Origin: Gottfriedia acidiceleris | Lineage (GTDB): Bacteria > Bacillota > Bacilli > Bacillales > Bacillaceae_G | Reading direction: 5' to 3' | DNA length: 64,000 nucleotides | Assembly: GCF_004138285.1 (NCBI RefSeq) | Contig: NZ_SCFN01000018.1 | Location: 1-64,000, forward strand | Shown: in pieces, positions 55,942 through 64,000 of the stretch | Layout of the letters: the number at the start of each line of letters is the position of its first letter | Position numbering within the stretch: the first letter of the stretch is position 1 | Notes under the pieces: model-generated | Database searches by the model: none | What the model saw: the letters and a program-made list of their open reading frames with translations, nothing else | What the model was told of the DNA's origin: nothing | Program-made: the position numbers and the translations under genes

Positions 55942-56824
55942 CTATCTTTTACCGATGAATCGAATAATTAATATAAAGAAAAATGAAATGAGTAGTAAAA
56001 TCATTGCCAATGACCATAATGCATTGTTCCATGAGGTTCCATTCATCGTATTAGCCATATCCATTGTTAATATACCAGTTAATGTGACAGTGGGATCAAA
56101 AATGCTTTTAGGAAATTGAAGTGTATTACCAATAACCATCTGTACTGCTAAAGCTTCGCCAAAAGCTCTAGCTAAACCAAGTACTACACCAGTTAATACA
56201 TTAGTGGTCGCAGCAGGAACAATAGCCTTACTAATTGCTTGCCATCGAGTAGAACCTAATCCATAAGAAGCCTCTAAATAATCTTTCGGAACTGCTCTAA
56301 TCGCATCTGATGCTATACTTGCAATTGTTGGAAGAATCATGATACTCAATACAATTATTCCTGCGATTAAACTAAAACCAACTCCACCAATTTGATTACG
56401 AATAATCGGGACTAGAATTGTTACTCCCAGAAATCCGTAGACAACTGAAGGGATACCTACTAATATTTCTAAAACAGGTTTTAATATTTTATCTCCAAAA
56501 ATCGGTGAAATATAATTCATAAAAATAGCTAATGCGATTGCAATTGGTGCTGCAATAATGACTGCCCCAATTGATACTACGATTGAACCAGTAATAAATT
56601 TTAATGCTCCAAACCTAGGATTTTGTGCGTCATTTGGGCTCCAATCAGGAGAAAATAGCATTTCAAATAATGAAATATTACTCTGAGTAAATGATTGTAT
56701 TCCTTTACCTACAATAAAAATAATAATCAAAATCGTGGTAAGTACCATTAAAATACCGCAAAAGGTTACTAATGTTCTTCCTAAGTATTCATTTGCAAAG
56801 TAATTTTTTTTTTCTGATTTTCAT
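55942..56824 (-). CDS. pstC: Phosphate ABC transporter permease PstC, frame broken at an A10 tract
   Basis: From 56748 downward the frame is a normal PstC permease with six helices (VGIPSVVYGFLGVTILVPI, EAA loop LEASYGLGSTRWQAISK). The natural N-terminus lies in another frame: a perfect AGGAGT ribosome site and ATG at 56824 start MKIRKKK and then, because of ten A residues (56804-56813), run into TGA. With nine A residues the text is MKIRKKNYFANEYLGRTLVT and joins PstC. So either the gene is broken, or one base is a sequencing error, or expression relies on slippage. The ATG at 56748 lacks a ribosome site and would delete about 25 residues including the first helix start. Confidence 0.85.
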
Positions 56825-56855
56825 AAATAACTCCTAATAATAATTTAAGTGCTAA

Positions 56856-56900
56856 TAAAGGGTGCCTAATCAAACTTAATTTGAAATAGAACACCCTTTA
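56856..56900 (-). other. Stem-loop between pstS and pstC
   Basis: TAAAGGGTG and CACCCTTTA form a perfect 9-bp stem with a 27-nt loop, but no T run follows. It could be a processing site or partial terminator that lets pstS be expressed more strongly than the permease genes. Confidence 0.6.
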
Positions 56901-56911
56901 GGGTTAGATCA

Positions 56912-57799
56912 TTATTTTAAATTACCCATTTTAGACATCGGTACATAACCCATTTCTTCAACTTTCACTGCAAAATCATCGCCTTTAACAAAATCTATAT
57001 AACTTTTTCCAGGGTCTTTTAAATCACCTTTTGTAATCATGTACTCATATGAGTAAAATGGATATTTTCCATTTGTTATATTATCAATTGAAGAATCATT
57101 TCCATCAATTTGAACAATTGTTAAAGCATTCTTTTTATCTCCAACCAGATATGAATTTGCTAAATAAGAAATCGTCCCCGGAGTACTATTAATTGCTTGT
57201 TCTACAGCTCCATTTGAATCTTGAACTGTACCCACTGAATCGTTTATTTTCACACCACTCATAACTGTTTTTTCGAAAGCTGCTCTTGTCCCAGAAGCAG
57301 CTGGACGATTTATCACATTTATTTTCTCGTCCTTACCTCCAACATCTTTCCAATTAGTGATTGCCCCTGAGAAGATATCTTGAATTTGTTTTAACGTTAA
57401 TGAAGTAACAGTAACATCTTTATTAATAACAATTGAATAACCGATACCTGCAACTTTTGTTTCAACTAAATCCTTTGCAAGTGCTGGGTCACTAAGTTTT
57501 TCAGATGCTGGTACATCAGAATTCCCAATTTGAACCGCTCCTGATGTTACTTGGTTTACTCCAGTTCCACTACCACCACCTTGAATAGTAATCGAGACAC
57601 TTGGATTATTACTCATGAATTCTGTAGCAGCTTCTTCAGCTAATGGCTGTAACGCAGTTGAACCAGCCGCTGTAATCGTACCACTTAATTTTCCCCCACC
57701 AGTTTGATTCTTTTTATTCATATTTTTTTGTGTGTTACAACCTACTAAAATGACTGCTACTAAAAAAAATGCAAATATCAGTTTAATATTACGTTTCAT
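56912..57799 (-). CDS. pstS: Phosphate-binding lipoprotein PstS
   Basis: The 295-residue lipoprotein has a lipobox (ILVGC) and the PstS/PBP fold, with the phosphate-contact segments AGSTALQPLAEEAA, GGGSGTGVNQVTSGAVQIGNSD and RPAASGTRAAFEK. It captures phosphate outside the membrane for PstCAB. The second ATG (57799) is 6 nt after GGAGG; the first is too close. About 150 bases separate it from phoU, room for its own promoter. Confidence 0.94.
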   Translation of the reverse strand: MKRNIKLIFAFFLVAVILVGCNTQKNMNKKNQTGGGKLSGTITAAGSTALQPLAEEAATEFMSNNPSVSITIQGGGSGTGVNQVTSGAVQIGNSDVPASEKLSDPALAKDLVETKVAGIGYSIVINKDVTVTSLTLKQIQDIFSGAITNWKDVGGKDEKINVINRPAASGTRAAFEKTVMSGVKINDSVGTVQDSNGAVEQAINSTPGTISYLANSYLVGDKKNALTIVQIDGNDSSIDNITNGKYPFYSYEYMITKGDLKDPGKSYIDFVKGDDFAVKVEEMGYVPMSKMGNLK

Positions 57800-57949
57800 C
57801 ATATACCTCCAAAGTAAAATTAATTAGCCTTCAAACTATTGCAATTTAAAATTACAAAAATAGTTTCTGCCAAATAAAAACTGCTATACAATGTAGATTC
57901 ATTCTCTCTATATTCACTTTTATTTTTCATAATTTTTATAGTCTCATTT

Positions 57950-58603
57950 TTATTGGTTTAAGAAATAATGTTTACCTTTTACAAGATAATAAATATTCTC
58001 AGCAATATTTGTTGCATAGTCTGCAATTCTTTCTAGATATCTGCAAATAAAAGCCATCTGCATTAAATTTGTAACGTGATCAGGTGAATCGGCAATGCTA
58101 TTCATTAAAAATTGAACTGTTGCTCCATATAAATCATCTACTTGATCATCTATTTCGCCAATTTCTTTAGCCGCATATAAATCCTCCGTGCGATACGCAT
58201 CCACTGCTTTAGAAAGCATATCAATTCCTAATTCATGCATTTTTTCAATATTTTCTAATGGTAAATTTTCCTGTCGATCAAGTATCCTAATTGTCGATTT
58301 TGCAATATTTACAGCGTAATCGGCAACTCGTTCAAGGTCATGTGAAATTTTTATAGCTGTTAAATTTCTTCTTAAGTCTACAGCTACAGGTTGCTGTCTA
58401 GTAATTATTACAACAATTAATTCATTTATCTCTTCTTCTAGTTTATTTATACGATCATCTTCATCAATTACTTCTAAAGCTTTTTCAATATCTTCAGCTC
58501 GAAATGCATCCATACTTTTAATTACAGCTTTTTTTGTTTTCTCAGCTAATTCGATGATTAATTCTTGTAAGGTTCTTAAATCTTCTTCAAATTTATGTCT
58601 CAT
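57950..58603 (-). CDS. phoU: Phosphate transport regulator PhoU
   Basis: This 217-residue protein has two PhoU three-helix repeats: FEEDLRTLQELIIELAEKT with DLERVADYAVNIAKS, and KAVDAYRTED with YLERIADYATNIAENI. The repeated [D/E]-x-x-x-D/E metal sites are visible. PhoU couples the Pst transporter to phosphate signalling. The ATG at 58603 is 7 nt after AGGTG; the TTG upstream is in the spacer. It lies 26 bases after pstB. Confidence 0.94.
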   Translation of the reverse strand: MRHKFEEDLRTLQELIIELAEKTKKAVIKSMDAFRAEDIEKALEVIDEDDRINKLEEEINELIVVIITRQQPVAVDLRRNLTAIKISHDLERVADYAVNIAKSTIRILDRQENLPLENIEKMHELGIDMLSKAVDAYRTEDLYAAKEIGEIDDQVDDLYGATVQFLMNSIADSPDHVTNLMQMAFICRYLERIADYATNIAENIYYLVKGKHYFLNQ

Positions 58604-58628
58604 CAATGATCACCTCTTGAGCCTTCCA

Positions 58629-59453
58629 TTAACCGAAACGTCCAGTGATATAATCCTCTGTACGTTTATCTTTTGGTGTAGAAAATAATTTATTCGTATC
58701 AGAGTATTCAACTACTTCACCACTAAGGAAAAACGCAGTTCGATCAGATACACGAGCAGCTTGTTGCATATTGTGAGTAACGATTATAATACTGAATTCT
58801 TTTTTCAAATTATGAATAAGCTCTTCTACTTTTAAGGTAGATATAGGATCTAAAGCAGATGTGGGCTCATCCATTAAAATAACGTCTGGTTCAATTGCTA
58901 AACATCGTGCTATACATAGTCGTTGTTGTTGACCTCCTGAAAGACCGAAAGCATTTTCATGTATACGATCCTTCACCTCTTCCCAAATCGCAGCGCCTTT
59001 TAAACTTTTCTCAACTATTTGATTTAGCTCTTTTTTATCTTTAATACCTTGAATTTTTGGTCCATAAGCTACATTTTCCCAAATCGATTTAGGAAAGACG
59101 TTTGGTTTTTGAAATACCATACCAACAGAGGTTCGTAATTCTTCAACGGGATAATTTTTATCAAAAATATTTTTATCACGATATAAAATACTACCCTCAG
59201 TTCTAACAGTTGGTACTAATTCAACCATTCTATTTAAAGTTTTTAAATAGGTGGATTTACCACAACCACTAGGTCCGATGATTGCTGTCACTTCATTTTC
59301 ATAAATACTTAAATTGATATCTTTTAACGCTTTATCTTGACCATACCAAAGAGATAAATTCTGTGTATCATAAACAATTAATTTTTTTAAATCAGGCTGT
59401 TCTTCAATCGTATATTTTATATCGTGTTTTTCTTTAATCATTGTATTAGTCAT
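58629..59453 (-). CDS. pstB: Phosphate ABC transporter ATPase PstB
   Basis: The 274-residue ATPase has Walker [10 protein letters not shown], signature LSGGQQQR and Walker [14 protein letters not shown], with the PstB-specific segment [19 protein letters not shown]. It drives phosphate import through PstCA. It is the first gene of the cluster, an unusual position: in B. subtilis pstB genes come last. GGAAGGG lies about 12 nt before the ATG, which is far; an internal ATG four codons later is the alternative. Confidence 0.94.
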   Translation of the reverse strand: MTNTMIKEKHDIKYTIEEQPDLKKLIVYDTQNLSLWYGQDKALKDINLSIYENEVTAIIGPSGCGKSTYLKTLNRMVELVPTVRTEGSILYRDKNIFDKNYPVEELRTSVGMVFQKPNVFPKSIWENVAYGPKIQGIKDKKELNQIVEKSLKGAAIWEEVKDRIHENAFGLSGGQQQRLCIARCLAIEPDVILMDEPTSALDPISTLKVEELIHNLKKEFSIIIVTHNMQQAARVSDRTAFFLSGEVVEYSDTNKLFSTPKDKRTEDYITGRFG

Positions 59454-59480
59454 TTATTTCGATACCCTTCCATTTTGAGT

Positions 59481-59531
59481 TTAATTACTATTCTTAATCC
59501 AACAATTAATTTTCAAATCGCCTCCAGTCAT
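59481..59531 (-). CDS. Possible 16-residue leader peptide upstream of pstB
   Basis: An ATG at 59531 preceded by AAGGTGG begins MTGGDLKINCWIKNSN and ends 28 bases before pstB. It may be a leader peptide or a chance frame. TTGACG, further upstream, with TATGAA is a possible promoter. Confidence 0.3.
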   Translation of the reverse strand: MTGGDLKINCWIKNSN

Positions 59532-59695
59532 TAAATCCACCTTATTTTTATGTTTATTAACTTCATATTTAGTTCTTACTTAAAGCGTCAATTCTACATA
59601 CCTTTAAATCTTAGTTAGATTCCCCTATTAACGAAGTATCATACTAGTCAGAATTGTAAAGAAAAACTCACTCTACTAGTTGTTACAGGCAGCAC

Positions 59696-59728
59696 AAAAA
59701 GGCAGCTCTATATTCGATCAAGCTGCCA
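59696..59728 (-). terminator. Hairpin 1 downstream of deoC
   Basis: GGCAGCT pairs with AGCTGCC around a 13-nt loop, with a run of A on the left (T on the minus strand). Confidence 0.6.
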
Positions 59729-59746
59729 ATTTCATTATAAAAAAAC

Positions 59747-59794
59747 AAAAATAGCAATGCTCGTTCTATTCAAGAATTGCATTGCTATTTTATA
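59747..59794. terminator. Hairpin 2 downstream of deoC
   Basis: AAAATAGCAATGC pairs with GCATTGCTATTTT around an 18-nt loop. Confidence 0.75.
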
Positions 59795-60121
59795 TATTTT
59801 TATAACTTATGGTCCACCCAAAGGTTTGCCAGTACATAATGTTCAAATACGAGGTATCTGCATCGTGATCAAGGACGAATCTCTTTCAGCTTTAATCCTC
59901 TTCGGGAACTAGTAGGGTAATTATTTCTACTTCCTTCGCGTCAAACGGATGAATCATTCTAGAATTATGATGTTAACAAAAAGAGGGATTAATTTCCCTC
60001 CCTTTAGTACATTTCAATTTATTACGTTTATTCATACTTTTTCAACACATTCAGTGAATTATGGCCTAAAAAGCCAAAGGAATTGGATATTACAACAGTT
60101 TGTAATCGGCAAAAGTATACA
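59795..60121. other. Region between deoC and pstB with a possible gene remnant
   Basis: A minus-strand frame reads MIHPFDAKEVEIITLLVPEE, then stops and continues with further open text. It may be a decayed small gene; no family is recognised. Nothing else is visible. Confidence 0.35.
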
Positions 60122-60793
60122 TTAATATTTAATTGAATTAAGGTTTGTATTTTCAGAAAAAATTTGAACAGCTGAGCTAGTACCAATTCTTGTTGCCCCT
60201 GCTTCAACCATAGCTTTTATATCCTTAATGCTGCGAACACCACCAGACGCTTTTACTCCTACAGATTCTCCAACAGTTTCTCTCATTAGGGCAACATCTT
60301 TAAGTGTTGCTCCATGTAAAGAGAAGCCAGTCGATGTCTTTACATAGTCAGCCCCTGCTTTTACTGATAATTCACATGCTAATTGAATCTCTTGCTCTGT
60401 TAAAAGACATGCCTCAATTATCACTTTAACTAATGCTGTTCCATTCGCAGCTTCTACTACTGCGTTAATATCTTTTTCGACTAAATCATAATTTTCACTT
60501 TTTAAAGCACCTATATTTATGACCATATCTACTTCTGTAGCCCCATTTTCAATTGCATTTTTAGTTTCAAATACTTTTGTTTCGATTGTATTAGCACCTA
60601 ATGGAAATCCGATAACAGTACATACATTAACATCAGATTGTCTCACAAGTTTTGAGGCTAATTTTACCCAAGTAGGATTTACAACTACTGAAGCAAATCC
60701 GAATTCCATCGCTTCATTACATAACTTAATAATGGCTACATCATCAGTCTCTGGCGATAATAATGTGTGATCAATAATATTTGTATATTCCAT
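60122..60793 (-). CDS. deoC: Deoxyribose-phosphate aldolase
   Basis: DeoC splits 2-deoxyribose 5-phosphate into glyceraldehyde 3-phosphate and acetaldehyde during deoxynucleoside breakdown. The 223-residue TIM barrel carries the Schiff-base lysine Lys152 in YVKTSTGF, the proton-relay Asp in VDMVINIG and the phosphate-binding GVKASGGVR. The ATG follows AGGTGGAG. No deoR, nupC or pdp genes are adjacent, unlike in B. subtilis dra-nupC-pdp. Confidence 0.96.
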   Translation of the reverse strand: MEYTNIIDHTLLSPETDDVAIIKLCNEAMEFGFASVVVNPTWVKLASKLVRQSDVNVCTVIGFPLGANTIETKVFETKNAIENGATEVDMVINIGALKSENYDLVEKDINAVVEAANGTALVKVIIEACLLTEQEIQLACELSVKAGADYVKTSTGFSLHGATLKDVALMRETVGESVGVKASGGVRSIKDIKAMVEAGATRIGTSSAVQIFSENTNLNSIKY

Positions 60794-61055
60794 GTTTTAC
60801 TCCACCTTATCAATTATTTTTTGTTTAACTCTGTGCTGATTCCACTGAATCTGCCATACTTTTGAAAATTTATATCTACTTAGTTTATTTAGCAAGTGTA
60901 AAAGTGAAAGATAATTGTGAATCATTTCACTCGATAAACTATCATGTAACGTTATGATTTCATGGATTGTTTCCACAGTTTCATTATAAAAAATCTATAA
61001 AAATTTAAACCATCCAATGTAACACTTTTTACCCCATCCACTCACAAAATAATGA
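60794..61055. other. Intergenic region upstream of deoC
   Basis: AT-rich; no distinct DeoR or CcpA operator was recognised and no gene is present. Confidence 0.4.
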
Positions 61056-61092
61056 ATAAAAAAAGGAATCATGATGATTACATGATTCCTAG
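61056..61092 (-). terminator. Terminator of the MocR-type gene
   Basis: AGGAATCATG pairs perfectly with CATGATTCCT around a 7-nt loop, with the T run on the minus strand, immediately after the stop codon. Confidence 0.85.
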
Positions 61093-61093
61093 T

Positions 61094-62524
61094 TCAAATA
61101 GATTTTAGTGCTTTAGAAAATCTTTTTATCCCTTCATCTATTGATTTTTCATCTTCTCTTGCAAATGTAAAACGGACAAACCCTTTTTCGGATCCCATTG
61201 TTGAACCCGGTGCAAAGATTACCCCTTTTTTGATTGATTCTTCTAGTAATTGTACTTCATTAACTTCTTTTTTTAATTTACACCAAATATGGATACCTCC
61301 CTGAGGCTGAGTATATTCTACCTGATCCTTTAAATAAAATTGAAGGCTTTTAACAATTTGATTTCTTCTTTTTTCTAGCTGCTTCACTAAATTTTTAATA
61401 TGCAAATGAAAATTTTCAGCTTCTAAAAAGTCATTTGCAATCCATTGTGTAAATCCAGAATGACCAAAATCTATTTGTTGTTTAGCATCTGATAATCTTT
61501 CAATTACAGCCTTTGGACCTATAATCCAGCCAATTCTTAAACCGGATGCTACAATTTTCGACAACGAACTTATATATAATACATTTCCATTATCATCCAT
61601 TGATTTTAAAGTAGAGACGGTTTCTCCATTAAAAGACGTTAAACTATATGGATCGTCTTCAATGACAGGAATACCAAGTTCTGAAGATATATCTAATATT
61701 GACTTACGACGTTCATGGCTAAGATAAGTTCCGGTTGGATTTTGATAGGTTGGATTTAAGAATAGCATTCTGATTCTATGTTTTTTATGTAATTCGATTA
61801 TATCTGTTGGGTTTACTCCATTATGATCTACAGGTAGTAAATAGGTTTTAATCCCCGCTGATTTAAAAATCGGTAGATTATACGCATATGAAGGATCTTC
61901 AATAGCTACTGAATCCCCCGGGTTTAGCAAACATTGAACAACTAAATATAATGCTTGTTGAGCACCTGATGTGATTAAAATTGATGAAGAATTCGTTTCA
62001 ATTTTTCGATACTGTTTAACATGCTTTGCTATTGTCTCTCTTAATATTTTGTAACCCTGTGGATGATCGTATCCAAGACTCCCAATAAATGATCTAGTGG
62101 AAATAATTTCTCTTAATGATTTCATCGGAAAAAGATCTTCTGACAACTCTCCACTTGCTAAATTAATTAGCTTATCTTCTGCTGTCTTTTGACGAATTTT
62201 TTGAGTTACAGGCAAATTTGGTAGAAATGAGCCAGCTTCAACATATCTGTTCCAACTTGGTATTCGTTTCTTAGTTATCCCCCAAATATCTTTACTTATT
62301 GTAGTTCCGCTTCCTCTATTTCTTTCTATAAGCCCATTTGATTCCAATTCATCATAAGCAGCAACTACTGTGCTTCGATTAATGTTAAATTCTTTCGCTA
62401 AATGCCTTTCGGAAGGAAGAGGTTTATCTAGTGGAAAAGTACCGTTAACTATTCCTTCTTCGATGTACTCGGCAAGTTGTTTATAGATCGCTTTTTTCGC
62501 TTCACGATCGGGTTTCCACTCCAT
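61094..62524 (-). CDS. MocR/GntR family transcriptional regulator with aminotransferase domain
   Basis: This 476-residue regulator joins an N-terminal GntR winged helix (about 10-75; PLPSERHLAKEFNINRSTVVAAYDEL) to a fold-type I aminotransferase domain (about 105-476). The PLP lysine lies in SSLSKIVASGLRIGW, and NPTYQNPTGT plus VIEDDPYSL are typical PLP contacts. MocR regulators sense PLP or amino compounds and usually control vitamin B6 or amino-acid genes. The ATG at 62524 follows GAGGAA; an upstream ATG lacks a ribosome site. The opposite-strand qoxA gene lies 445 bases away, and no target is adjacent. Confidence 0.9.
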   Translation of the reverse strand: MEWKPDREAKKAIYKQLAEYIEEGIVNGTFPLDKPLPSERHLAKEFNINRSTVVAAYDELESNGLIERNRGSGTTISKDIWGITKKRIPSWNRYVEAGSFLPNLPVTQKIRQKTAEDKLINLASGELSEDLFPMKSLREIISTRSFIGSLGYDHPQGYKILRETIAKHVKQYRKIETNSSSILITSGAQQALYLVVQCLLNPGDSVAIEDPSYAYNLPIFKSAGIKTYLLPVDHNGVNPTDIIELHKKHRIRMLFLNPTYQNPTGTYLSHERRKSILDISSELGIPVIEDDPYSLTSFNGETVSTLKSMDDNGNVLYISSLSKIVASGLRIGWIIGPKAVIERLSDAKQQIDFGHSGFTQWIANDFLEAENFHLHIKNLVKQLEKRRNQIVKSLQFYLKDQVEYTQPQGGIHIWCKLKKEVNEVQLLEESIKKGVIFAPGSTMGSEKGFVRFTFAREDEKSIDEGIKRFSKALKSI

Positions 62525-62867
62525 TGACAATATTCCTCGCAATTCATTATTCTTTCTCACATAAATGTATATTTAAATCGTATTTTCAATCTACAATGAA
62601 ATCTATTTTAACTACTTAATATTAATAAAATAATTCATCTATTATAATTTAATTTCCTTGACTCCTACTCATCCAATTATCCAATAGTTTTACCATCCAC
62701 TTTACAAAAAAACAAAATTCCCATCAAAAATTATTAATTAGACGTTCTGCAGAAAACCAGAAGTATCAACTGATGATACCTGATTTTGAATTCAAAAATC
62801 ACTTCAAATACTTGTAAATCAACTTTTTTTTTATTGTGAACATTTATTGACAGAAATTCTGATTTCG
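62525..62867. other. Intergenic region between the MocR gene and qoxA
   Basis: Mostly AT-rich. GTATCA-ACTGA-TGATAC (62763-62779) is a perfect 6-bp dyad and could be a regulator site; no family is assigned. Confidence 0.4.
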
Positions 62868-62896
62868 TTGACTTTCAATATTTATGGCTCTATATT
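62868..62896 (+). promoter_or_regulatory. Promoter of the qox operon
   Basis: TTGACT (62868-62873) and TATATT (62891-62896) with a 17-nt spacer. A transcript would begin about 65 nt upstream of qoxA. Confidence 0.65.
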
Positions 62897-62969
62897 TTAA
62901 CCAATTGTGAATCAAATTAACTCAATAATTACGTTATGGAATGAAAAAAAATCGAAAAGGAGTTTGTTC

Positions 62970-63866
62970 ATGAAGAATAAATGGACTTTGCAAACTTTTT
63001 TTATTTCTATTCTCATTTTTTTATCAGGGTGCGAACCACTAAAGGTGTTGGATCCTAAAGGACCTCAAGCTCAGACCCAAGCTAAAGATATTATGTTATC
63101 CATTTGGATTATGTCTTTTATAGTCTTAATCGTTTTCCTTATTTTAGGCTATATGCTAATTAAATATCGTTCATCGAATCAAAGTAGTACTTATGAACCT
63201 CCTAAAATTAAAGGGAGTGTATTGGTTGAAATGATTTGTGTCGGAATACCAGTATTGATCATCATTTTTCTTTCAATCGTTTCGGTACAAAGCAACAATA
63301 AGGTCGAGTCTGCCCCAACTGGATATACAAATAAGAAACCATTAATAATTTACGCTACATCATCTAATTGGAAATGGCATTTCAGCTACCCAGAACAAAA
63401 TATTGAGACGGTAAACTATTTATATATCCCTACAAATAGAGCATTAGAATTTAAATTATATTCAGAAGGACCAATCACAAGTTTTTGGATTCCACAATTA
63501 GGAGGACAAAAATACGCGATGTCAGACATGGTCACTACATTATACTTAGCAGCTGATGTTCCAGGTGAGTATATGGGACGTAATGCAAATTTCAGTGGTA
63601 AAGGATTTGCTGAAAATACTTTTAATGTTGTAGCAGTCCCTGTAAACAAATTTAATGAATGGGTTAAAGATGTTAAGAAAACCGCTCCACTTCTAACAAA
63701 AGAAAAGTTCACACAGTTGTTAAAACCAGGGCACCTTGGAGAATTAACGTTTACTGGAACTCACTTGGAGTATTTACCTCCAAATGAAGAAGGCCATAAT
63801 CATCACTCTAGTGAAAATGAAATGGACTCTAAAATGGAACAGCATTCAAAACACTCTAGTCATTAA
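62970..63866 (+). CDS. qoxA: Cytochrome aa3 menaquinol oxidase subunit II (QoxA)
   Basis: This 298-residue lipoprotein has a signal and lipobox (FLSGC), two membrane helices (about 45-65 and 90-112), and a cupredoxin-like domain without CuA. The segment SFWIPQLGGQKYAMSDMVT and the absence of CuA Cys residues identify a quinol rather than cytochrome c oxidase. The C-terminal end is His/Ser/Met-rich. The ATG at 62970 follows AAAGGAG; an in-frame ATG at 62907 has none. QoxA is the second subunit of the four-gene qoxABCD oxidase, the main terminal oxidase in B. subtilis. Confidence 0.94.
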   Translation: MKNKWTLQTFFISILIFLSGCEPLKVLDPKGPQAQTQAKDIMLSIWIMSFIVLIVFLILGYMLIKYRSSNQSSTYEPPKIKGSVLVEMICVGIPVLIIIFLSIVSVQSNNKVESAPTGYTNKKPLIIYATSSNWKWHFSYPEQNIETVNYLYIPTNRALEFKLYSEGPITSFWIPQLGGQKYAMSDMVTTLYLAADVPGEYMGRNANFSGKGFAENTFNVVAVPVNKFNEWVKDVKKTAPLLTKEKFTQLLKPGHLGELTFTGTHLEYLPPNEEGHNHHSSENEMDSKMEQHSKHSSH

Positions 63867-63914
63867 TCTTTCGTAATTTTCAAATTTAAATGTAGTTAAA
63901 GGAGTTAATGTTTT

Positions 63915-64000
63915 ATGGAATTTTTTGATCGATTTGCGATTCCACATCCAAACCCTGCTATATATGCATCGATGGTTGCGATTGGGATAACTGTAATTGC
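63915..64000 (+). CDS. qoxB: Cytochrome aa3 menaquinol oxidase subunit I (QoxB), start only
   Basis: The first 28 codons, MEFFDRFAIPHPNPAIYASM and onward, follow AAAGGAG and lie 48 bases after qoxA. The gene runs out of the window. Position and text agree with QoxB, the heme- and copper-carrying subunit. Confidence 0.85.
   Translation, partial: MEFFDRFAIPHPNPAIYASMVAIGITVI

Noticed and set aside
59454-59660. PhoP box upstream of pstB
   Set aside because: TTAA-type hexamers exist, but I could not find four with the 11-bp spacing expected of PhoP boxes.

Overview
The window comes from a low-GC, endospore-forming member of the Bacillaceae. It carries an alpha/beta-type small acid-soluble spore protein, the SleB-YpeB cortex-lysis pair, a complete GerA-type germinant receptor operon (order A-C-B), a BirA-type biotin operator over a yhfU-yhfT-yhfS-like operon, a tRNA(Pro) T-box leader before a type-3 prolyl-tRNA synthetase, and a qoxA-qoxB menaquinol oxidase operon. 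Strong AGGAGG-type ribosome sites and TTGACA/TATAAT promoters fit this. The genus cannot be fixed from the sequence; Gottfriedia or Bacillus sensu lato is a guess.

Layout. 1-13 kb: cold-shock protein, a frameshifted DUF1259 gene, a YciI protein, a MarR-ABC exporter operon, a rifamycin phosphotransferase-like gene, a LysE exporter, a CHY zinc-finger protein, the biotin-regulated bioY / acyl-CoA ligase / thiolase operon, and a DUF3900 gene. 13-22 kb: EamA transporter, T-box and proS, small genes, a secreted nuclease lipoprotein, a tRNA(Val) 3' fragment with an inverted-repeat element, a SASP, an HMG-CoA-lyase-like pseudoenzyme and uppP. 22-25 kb: ypeB and sleB. 25-32.4 kb is a decay zone: two relics of the same tyrosine recombinase, a helicase-like relic, a broken tspO and other fragments, with intact genes between them (M23 peptidase, nitroreductase plus MarR with a clustered operator array). 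32.5-36 kb is a metal locus: ZIP transporter, Tat-exported multicopper oxidase, a collapsed copC/copD gene and tatA. 37-44 kb is an envelope locus: amidase, polysaccharide deacetylase and an OmpR-type two-component system lying inside the ruins of a sugar ABC operon. 44-54 kb: a large S8 protease, the germinant receptor and a HAD phosphatase. 55-64 kb: an unusually ordered phosphate operon (pstB-phoU-pstS-pstC-pstA), deoC, a MocR-type regulator and qoxA-qoxB.

The most interesting signals outside the gene list are these. (1) Arrays of an 11-bp direct repeat, consensus ATGARATRAAG, lie at similar distances upstream of the deacetylase, the amidase and the cassette holding the two-component system, which suggests an uncharacterised response-regulator regulon. 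(2) The proS T-box has one specifier domain but two complete antiterminator/terminator modules. (3) The thiolase appears to start at AUU, overlapping the upstream stop codon. (4) pstC is out of frame at an A10 tract, so its expression may depend on slippage or phase variation. (5) An HMG-CoA-lyase homologue has lost its metal ligands. Several frameshifts sit at homopolymers, so sequencing error must be excluded before calling pseudogenes.
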